This document shows positions 58,181 to 64,000 of a DNA stretch of 64,000 bases, in pieces. The first letter of the stretch is position 1. Each line of letters begins with the position of its first letter. The stretch comes from Oncomelania hupensis. Its lineage: Eukaryota; Mollusca; Gastropoda; Littorinimorpha; Pomatiopsidae. A model generated the notes under the pieces. It worked only from the letters and a program-made list of their open reading frames with translations, did no database searches and had not been told where the DNA came from. The stretch is from positions 23,788,700 through 23,852,699 of the forward strand of contig CM072515.1 in assembly GCA_036898135.1 (NCBI GenBank). The letters are read 5' to 3'. The position numbers and the translations under genes were made by a program.

Positions 58181-58201
58181 AAAGGTGTAGCTGATGCTTA
58201 C

Positions 58202-58376
58202 CCAGAGAAAAAGACACTTTATTATAAGGATTGTTTGGCAGCGTGAAGCCATAATGTAGAAACAGCATTACGTTATCATGCACTCCATAACTGATAAAAA
58301 TTTGGTCATGGGCTGCATAGGCGTCATCTGTGGTAATTTCATAACATCCTTTGGCATAATTCATGCCTGCATGAAC
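58202..58376 (-). CDS. SETD4: SETD4 exon, end of SET domain
   Basis: It encodes VHAGMNYAKGCYEITTDDAY, DQIFISYGVHDNVMLFLHYG and FTLPNNPYN. The 'E.F.SYG.HDN..L...YGF' block is the C-terminal SET motif of SETD4, lining the lysine channel. Acceptor TTTTCAG, donor GTAAGC; phase 0 in, 1 out. Confidence 0.9.
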
Positions 58377-58859
58377 CTGAAAACCAAAGCAACGATTTTA
58401 AACTTATTAAAAATATAAATACCTATTGGGAAAAATAGGAGAAAAGAAAAAAAAACGCAACAAAAACCACGACAAAAATAACATCAACGAGAAAACAAAA
58501 CAAACAAGCAAAAATGTTTTGGCTGATTATTACACTATAAAATATTCATATTAATGTGACACCAAAACAAACTGCCATTTAACCTCCAACAATAAACTGA
58601 TTTATTTAATTATCCTTTGATTTATTATTTACATACAGTATTTACTTCAACAGGGATTACAGCAAATCCATGCATACAGTTCTTTCTTCAAGCATTCATT
58701 CACTAAATACAACATATCACCAATATATCCCTAACTAAACAAAACATATAATAATAATACAGGATGCTATCACTTGCTTTTTTTCAATCAAACTCAAAGC
58801 GAGGCGATCTAAAGAGATCGTTAGTACAGAAGGAGGAAGAGAAATCAATTTTTTTTATT

Positions 58860-61800
58860 TTTGAAATTCAGATTGAATGAATCCAGAAACATTATTGAAG
58901 CGAGGGAGGAAACCGGAGTACCCGGACAAAAGCCCTCGGTGTCCGGAAAAGTCTTAGTAGTAGTAGTAGTAGTAGGACTAGAATAGGCCGTGAAGCCTTT
59001 ATACGTCCCATCGTAGTTATCATTTGATATCGATTACAGGTCAGGTTTTTAAGCATGTAATAAATTTACCTAAATTATTCATCAAAGCTTCTAAATAATA
59101 CTTCAAATTTTGGTAGTTTATCTATTTGATTTTTGAATGAATTAGTACTATTAAGGTATTTTAGATTAGTAGGAAGATTGTTCCAAAGATTTGCAACTCT
59201 GTTACTAAAAACATTTTTCCGAAGGTTAGTTCTTGCATACTGGATAAAAATTTTGCCCTCACTAAGTCGTGTTATATTACAGTCAGGTGATGTAAAGAAA
59301 TAGTTCCATGAGAGGTCATTTATATGGTTAAATATTTTATAAGTTTCAATTAAATCTCCTCTTAAACGGCTTCCCTTGAGAGAATGTAAGTTTAAATATA
59401 ATAACCTTTCACAGTATGATAACCCTTTACATTCAGTTAGAATATTTGTAGCTCTTCGCTGCACCTTTTCTATGGCTACTGACTGCCTCTTTAATAGTGG
59501 TGACCAAATAATATTCCCATACTCTAAATGGGGTCTCACTAAGGTCTTATATAGTTGTATAAACATATCTTTATCAATTAATACAAATGTCCTTTTTATT
59601 AATCCAATCATTCTATTAGCTTTATTAATACAATTTTCTATGTGAGGATCGAACGACAATGATGTATCAAATATAACCCCTAAATCTTTCTCCTCTGTAC
59701 TTGTTTTAATTATCATGCTTTCTGCTCCTATTTTCATGTAATAGTTATTTTTTTTTGATTATTTTTTCCAATGTGCATTACTTTACATTTTTCTACGTTA
59801 AAATAAAGATTCCATTTGTCAGTCCAGAGTTGAAACTTATTAATATCGTTCTGTTTAACATCACTGTCATCTACCCCCCCCCCCCCCCCCCCCCCCATAG
59901 ATTTTTGTATCATCTACAAATATTTTACATAACGATTGAATGTCCTCTGGTAAATCATTAATACAAATTAAGAAAAGTATCGGGCCTAAGATTGATCCTT
60001 GCGGAATTCCGCTTACTACATCTAAAATAGATGATCTTGCATCTCCTATTCTTACTTTCTGCATCCTCCCAATGAAAAAATTTTCTTACCCATCTTAATA
60101 CTGAGCCAACTATGCCATAGGCCTCCATTTTCAATAACAGTCGTTCATGGGGAACACTATCAAATGCTTTACGAAAATCAAGATATATCACATCAACTGG
60201 GGACTTATCATCTAGGAATGCAGTCAGGTCTTCCATAACTTCCATTAATTGAGTTGCACAGGATCTTTTTGCACGAAAACCATGCTGACAGTTTGAAAAT
60301 AAATCATTGTCAATAAAATGGGAATTTATACTGTCTCTAAAAAAAAGATTCAAGAACTTTACACGCAATGCATGTAAGGCTCACAGGTCTATAGTTGCCA
60401 GGTTCTGACCTAGTTCCTTTCTTAAAGATAGCAGTCACCTCTGCATTTTTCCAGTCTGTAGGAACAAAACCAGTTTCTAAAGATTTATTAAATAAATTTG
60501 CCAATGGAATAGACAGTTCTTCTGCTAATTCCTTCAACACCCTTGGTGGTATTCCATCTGGTCCTTGGGCCTTAGAAGAATCCAGTGCCATAAGCTTTAT
60601 TTGAACTGCTTCCGCTGTAATTCTAATATCTGATATAGCTGTACCATTTGACTTTGAACAGCGCTCCATTTCAGGAATATTGTTTAAATTTTCTTTTGTA
60701 AATACACTAGAGAAGAAGTTATTTAGTAACTCAGCTTTCTCAATGTCTGATACAGCAAGACCACCATGACCGTCATTAAGTGCACTTACACCTATATTGC
60801 TTTTATTCCGTTCTTGAACATATTTCCAAACTTGCTTTGGGCTTTTTTTGCAATTTGCTGCTATATTTCTTTCATAATTTTTTTTTAGCTTTTTTAATAA
60901 CACAACCACATTTATTGCGTATACTTTTATATTTCTCAAAATCTTTACCATTTTTAGTTTTTAAAAACTTTTAATATAAATTATATTTCTTTTTAACAAT
61001 TTTAACACATTCCTGTGTCATCCAGAGTGGCTTTATTTTCTTATTATCATTTATTTTTATCTTTGGAATATATTTATTCATTCCTTGTAAAACTGCATCC
61101 TTAATATCCCTCCATACTTTCTCCACATCTCCATTAACATTAAAGGTTTTTTCTCTTTATTGTCTAAATTTATCGTAATCCCCTTTATCTAATTTATATC
61201 TGTATTTTTGATTTTGTACTGGTTTTTCTAATGGAATATATAAATCAAAAACCAGTACGTCATGGTCACTTTTTCCCAAGGGATCAAAATGTAAAATATC
61301 AGATATTAACCCTTTGAACCCTGGATGCCCCACCAATTCTGAGCCCATCCCCTGGGCTCCCCGGAGAAAAATGGCATTTTTAGCATGCTTTTAGTAAAAC
61401 AACCAAAACATAACCAAAGTGTTAGACAACCCAAAGTACTTCAAATGTCATCTCTTCATCTTCATTATCATCCCACAATTGATCGATTACTTCCTGAGTT
61501 GTGTACAGTCGCTTAGCGACGCTTCCTTGATTTGTAGACCTTCGTTTCATGACGCAAAATTGAGAAAAAACCGTCACAACAACACGCACTGTGCTCGCAC
61601 TAGAGCGCAGACATTTGCTTTACCTTATTCCCAATAACCCTTAATAACCCTATTCCAAACAGCAAGTACTAGAAAGAACAGTAAGCTTTGTACGGACCGC
61701 AAGATTAACGGTAAGTCGGTCTATCGGGGCACAGCTGTTTAAGGGCTAGACCGATATATCGGTCTTTCGGGCTAGACCGATATATCGGTCTTTCGGGTTC

Positions 61801-61900
61801 AAGAGGTTAATTTGTCCTCACTAACAAGTGTTAAATCATCAACTGTAGACCTTTGGCCTTCCCTATGTCTGGTTGGTTTAGTTACTGTTTGAATTAAGTA
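58860..61900 (-). mobile_element. LINE (CR1/L2-like) inserted in SETD4 intron
   Basis: On the minus strand, from about 61895, it reads STVDDLTLVSEDK and DPLGKSDHDVLVFDLYI (the endonuclease SDH motif). Next come GPDGIPPRVLKELAEELSIP (RT), VIYLDFRKAFDSVPHERLL (motif A), GIPQGSILGPILFLICINDL (motif B), FVDDTKIYG (motif C), then EKDLGVIFD and LEYGNIIWSP in the C-terminal part. The frame is broken at several points, including a run of about 23 G (C on + strand) right after FVDD. The 3' end has TAG repeats near 58956-58975. It is 5'-truncated within the endonuclease. Clade assignment is tentative. Confidence 0.82.
61306..61810. mobile_element. TTAA piggyBac-like MITE inside LINE endonuclease
   Basis: The left end is TTAACCCTTTGAACCC; the right end in reverse complement is TTAACCTCTTGAACCC. 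It includes two tandem copies of a unit with the palindrome GACCGATATATCGGTC near the right end. It is GC-richer than the LINE. Its removal rejoins LINE codons (EDK-L-ISDILHF). Confidence 0.82.
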
Positions 61901-61990
61901 TACGCCTCGGAGACACGTCTTGTGACTAAGTCACTAAGTTCATCCCATGCAGGGTTCGAAGTAGCACCCTATCAACTGTACTATAAGGCT

Positions 61991-62098
61991 AGCTCACCCT
62001 TGAATCACCAACTAAATAAAACATGTCACCCTTGAATAACTAAATAAAACATATCACCCTTGAATCTCTAACTAAATAAGACATCTCACCCTTGCTGT
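61991..62098. repeat. Tandem repeat overlapping a SETD4 splice donor
   Basis: About four units of 28-32 bp, each with TCACCCTTGA...ACTAAATAA, run into the end of the SETD4 exon at 62090. On the minus strand each unit contains CAAGGGTGA, the same string that forms the exon's donor. Confidence 0.85.
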
Positions 62099-62302
62099 TA
62101 TAGAATGGTTCAGGAGATCCAGGTAAGGACACAAAGCCAGAAAGTTCTCTTCCTTCTCTCTCAAATCAACATGCTCTTCAATCCCAGCTTCTGTGTCCAG
62201 AAAAACGCCTCGACTGTTGGCAGAACACCACGCCCAACGGAATATCTCCCAGGAGGCCCACTCCTCTGCATTCTCCCAATGGGATAAACAGAACTGTAGC
62301 AC
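62090..62302 (-). CDS. SETD4: SETD4 exon, catalytic SET core
   Basis: SETD4 is a SET-domain lysine methyltransferase of the SETD3/SETD4/SETD6 class. This exon encodes VLQFCLSHWENAEEWASWEI, FRWAWCSANSRGVFL, then LALCPYLDLLNHS. The R.AWC..N.R and LDLLNHS motifs form the cofactor-binding pocket (Asn-His). Acceptor GTGACAG, donor GTGAGA; phase 0 both ends. Confidence 0.92.
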
Positions 62303-62725
62303 CTGTCACAGGATAAAACAAAATAAATCTTGTTGTTAACGTTATCATCTACAGAAAACATTTACAAAATGGTGTGGTCATTGAACAAGTGACAACAACA
62401 CATTGCATATTATCTGAAATTTATTTTTATATTAGAAATACTTAGATGAGTTGGCAGTTTGTCCTCAAAATGCATATATCTTGCTTTCCAATTCTTAGCT
62501 ATCCATGAAAAAACACATACTCACATAATTAAACCCACATACATATACAGACACTCATACTCACACATGTATGTATTCATCCTTCAAGGTCTATTGTAAA
62601 TGGGCCTATACATTATGACAAAACTGTAATCCTTCTTTTATAAAATTATTCTTTTTAGCCAAGTATTGTAGTTGTCTCTTGTGACTATTAGTATTACCAT
62701 TATAAATTATTTGCTATTTCCCCAC

Positions 62726-62945
62726 CTGTTTATGAGCATCATGTGTGCGCTGTTTCAGCCTTTCTGCTCTTAACGCTATGTGCTGAGGTAGCAGGCTTAC
62801 TTCATCAGCACTGAAGTAATGAGGCAGTGAGTAATCCACTGGCAGTGACTGAATGAACAGCTGCCATTCAGACACACTGCCCCTGTGTCTCTCAACCACA
62901 AGGAACAGAGCAAGCAGCTGGTGAGGTGTAAACTGCCTACCCCAG
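62726..62945 (-). CDS. SETD4: SETD4 exon (most 5' visible)
   Basis: It encodes TPHQLLALFLVVERHRGSVS then EWQLFIQSLPVDYSLPHYFS, aligning with SETD4 'SPLLALCTFLVSEKHAGHRSLWKPYLEILPKAYTCP'. Acceptor TTTTGCAG, donor GTGGGG; phase 2 in, 0 out. The N-terminal exons with the GxG motif are not in the window. Confidence 0.9.
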
Positions 62946-64000
62946 CTGCAAAATAAAAATAACTTGTGTTTTTTCTTCTTCTTGACATGATCTGATCTGG
63001 TATAATATGTTGATGATGATATCCTCTTCGAACGTGTTGGTATCCATCTCGTTGTGCACAAGGAGAGTACAGGGAAACAGGAATGATAGGATAGTGAAAG
63101 TCTGGTGGAGCAAGCAGTCGCCTGGTCGGCAGAGGCGACTTAAAACTGGCTCGGGCGACCTCACTTATAATTGAGCCAGCCCGCCTGGCGACCTAAATAA
63201 AAATATACTACTTGCAGACTTATAGAAGCTTGGTCCGAAGCGAGAGCGTTCTTAGGTCACTGTTTGTCTGCTACGAGTATGAAGCATTCGCGACCGTTAT
63301 TTCCCTTTGCCTACTTCCCTTTCGCGCCAAGCGCGCTGTGTGCTTTGTTTGTGAAAAAGACACTTGCAACAAATTACGTGTATTGTCAAAATTTGTGTTT
63401 TATATGTGAACGATTGTCGGGCTGCCTAAAAACCATGCGGGCTACCTCACTTTACTTACTAGCTAGCCCGGCGGGCTAGTTAGTCTCCTGGGTTAAATCT
63501 CACCCCTGAGCAAGGGTAATAGAATAGACAGAGAATAAGAATAGTTCTTGGCAAAATTTGATTCAATCTAAGGCAAAAAGATGGATCTTCAGTATTTTAA
63601 AAAAAAACTACAGGAGGTTCAGTATTCTTCTGAAATGCCGGCAGAGGAACTTAAAGCTTTGGGACTGCGTTCTTGTAAGCTCTGTGAAGGCTATGTGAAA
63701 GCATTATGTAATATGGCATGTGCACAGCAAAGGAGAACTGGATAGAAGATCAATGCCAGGAAATATAGAAAAGTCTGAACAAGAACAACAGCAAGAAGGC
63801 CTACCAGTGTGAAGCGGCTGACAAGTGTTAAACAGCCCAAAGTCTCCACGATCCAAAGCAAGTCTGGCATATGCCTTACAGAAGAACAAGAAGTCTTGGA
63901 CAGATGGACAGAGTACTGCTCTGACCTTTACAACCATACACCAAATGGAGACCCATCAGTTCTAGCATGTCCTGAGAACAGAGAAGAAGAAGAAATCCTC
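62946..64000. other. SETD4 5' intron with repeats
   Basis: No SETD4 exon was found. A CpG-rich repeat with short inverted GGCGAC/GCGGGC-type blocks lies at about 63110-63490. A short + frame beginning MDLQYFKKKLQEVQYSSEMP (63581-63742) ends near the LINE junction and is not recognised. Confidence 0.5.
63722..64000 (+). mobile_element. RTE-like LINE fragment, continues past window
   Basis: Read with frameshifts, it gives WIEDQCQEI, KSLNKNNSKKAYQ, SGICLTEEQEVLDRWTEYCS and DLYNHTPNGDPSVLACPE. This is the segment between endonuclease and RT in RTE-like LINEs and is probably the same family as 49150-51423, here on the + strand. Confidence 0.7.

Noticed and set aside
61991..62098. CRISPR-like array
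   Set aside because: Four short tandem units without spacers in animal DNA form a minisatellite, not a CRISPR.

Overview
This is a window of animal nuclear DNA, with AT-rich introns, GT-AG splice junctions, many simple repeats and many transposon remnants. Abundant short repeats built on AAGGTCAAGGTCA, with Helitron/pearl-like ends, suggest a mollusc or another lophotrochozoan. That assignment is an inference and was not checked against a genome.

The main gene, on the + strand from 4454 (entering from the left) to 51691, is REV3L. It encodes the catalytic subunit of translesion DNA polymerase zeta. I place 30 exons by homology, splice sites and phase. The first ~115 codons lie outside the window. 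Exons to 15871 carry the N-terminal polymerase domain and a linker. One uninterrupted 11,548-bp exon (21503-33050) encodes ~3,850 residues of low-complexity linker with a few conserved islands, ending in a REV7-binding motif. Exons from 39366 to 51691 encode the exonuclease-like domain (inactive), the B-family polymerase motifs A, B and C, and the C-terminal cysteine motifs. The product is about 5,525 residues even without its N-terminus.

A second gene, SETD4 (SET-domain lysine methyltransferase family), lies tail-to-tail on the minus strand. Seven exons are visible between 56678 and 62945; its 5' exons are beyond the window.

The introns are layered with mobile DNA. There are three or more LINE remnants (9.0-11.0 kb, 49.15-51.42 kb, 58.86-61.9 kb, and the start of another at 63.72 kb). 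There are seven TTAA-flanked piggyBac-like non-autonomous elements, three of them nested inside one another. Two hAT-like elements occur; one encodes an intact ORF ending in a PCNA-interacting (PIP-box) motif. A DIRS-like element with inverted terminal repeats splits a TTA microsatellite. Two multi-part Helitron/pearl-like repeats serve as hosts for other insertions. Several nested insertions can be read exactly, because removing the insert restores either a LINE reading frame or the sequence of a paralogous empty site.

Regions without a recognised gene: 1-4453 (pyrimidine-rich REV3L intron), 6654-8863, 12035-15132 (possible internal first exon), 33051-34356, 51692-56677 (intergenic, with one unexplained terminal-exon-like ORF) and 62946-64000.
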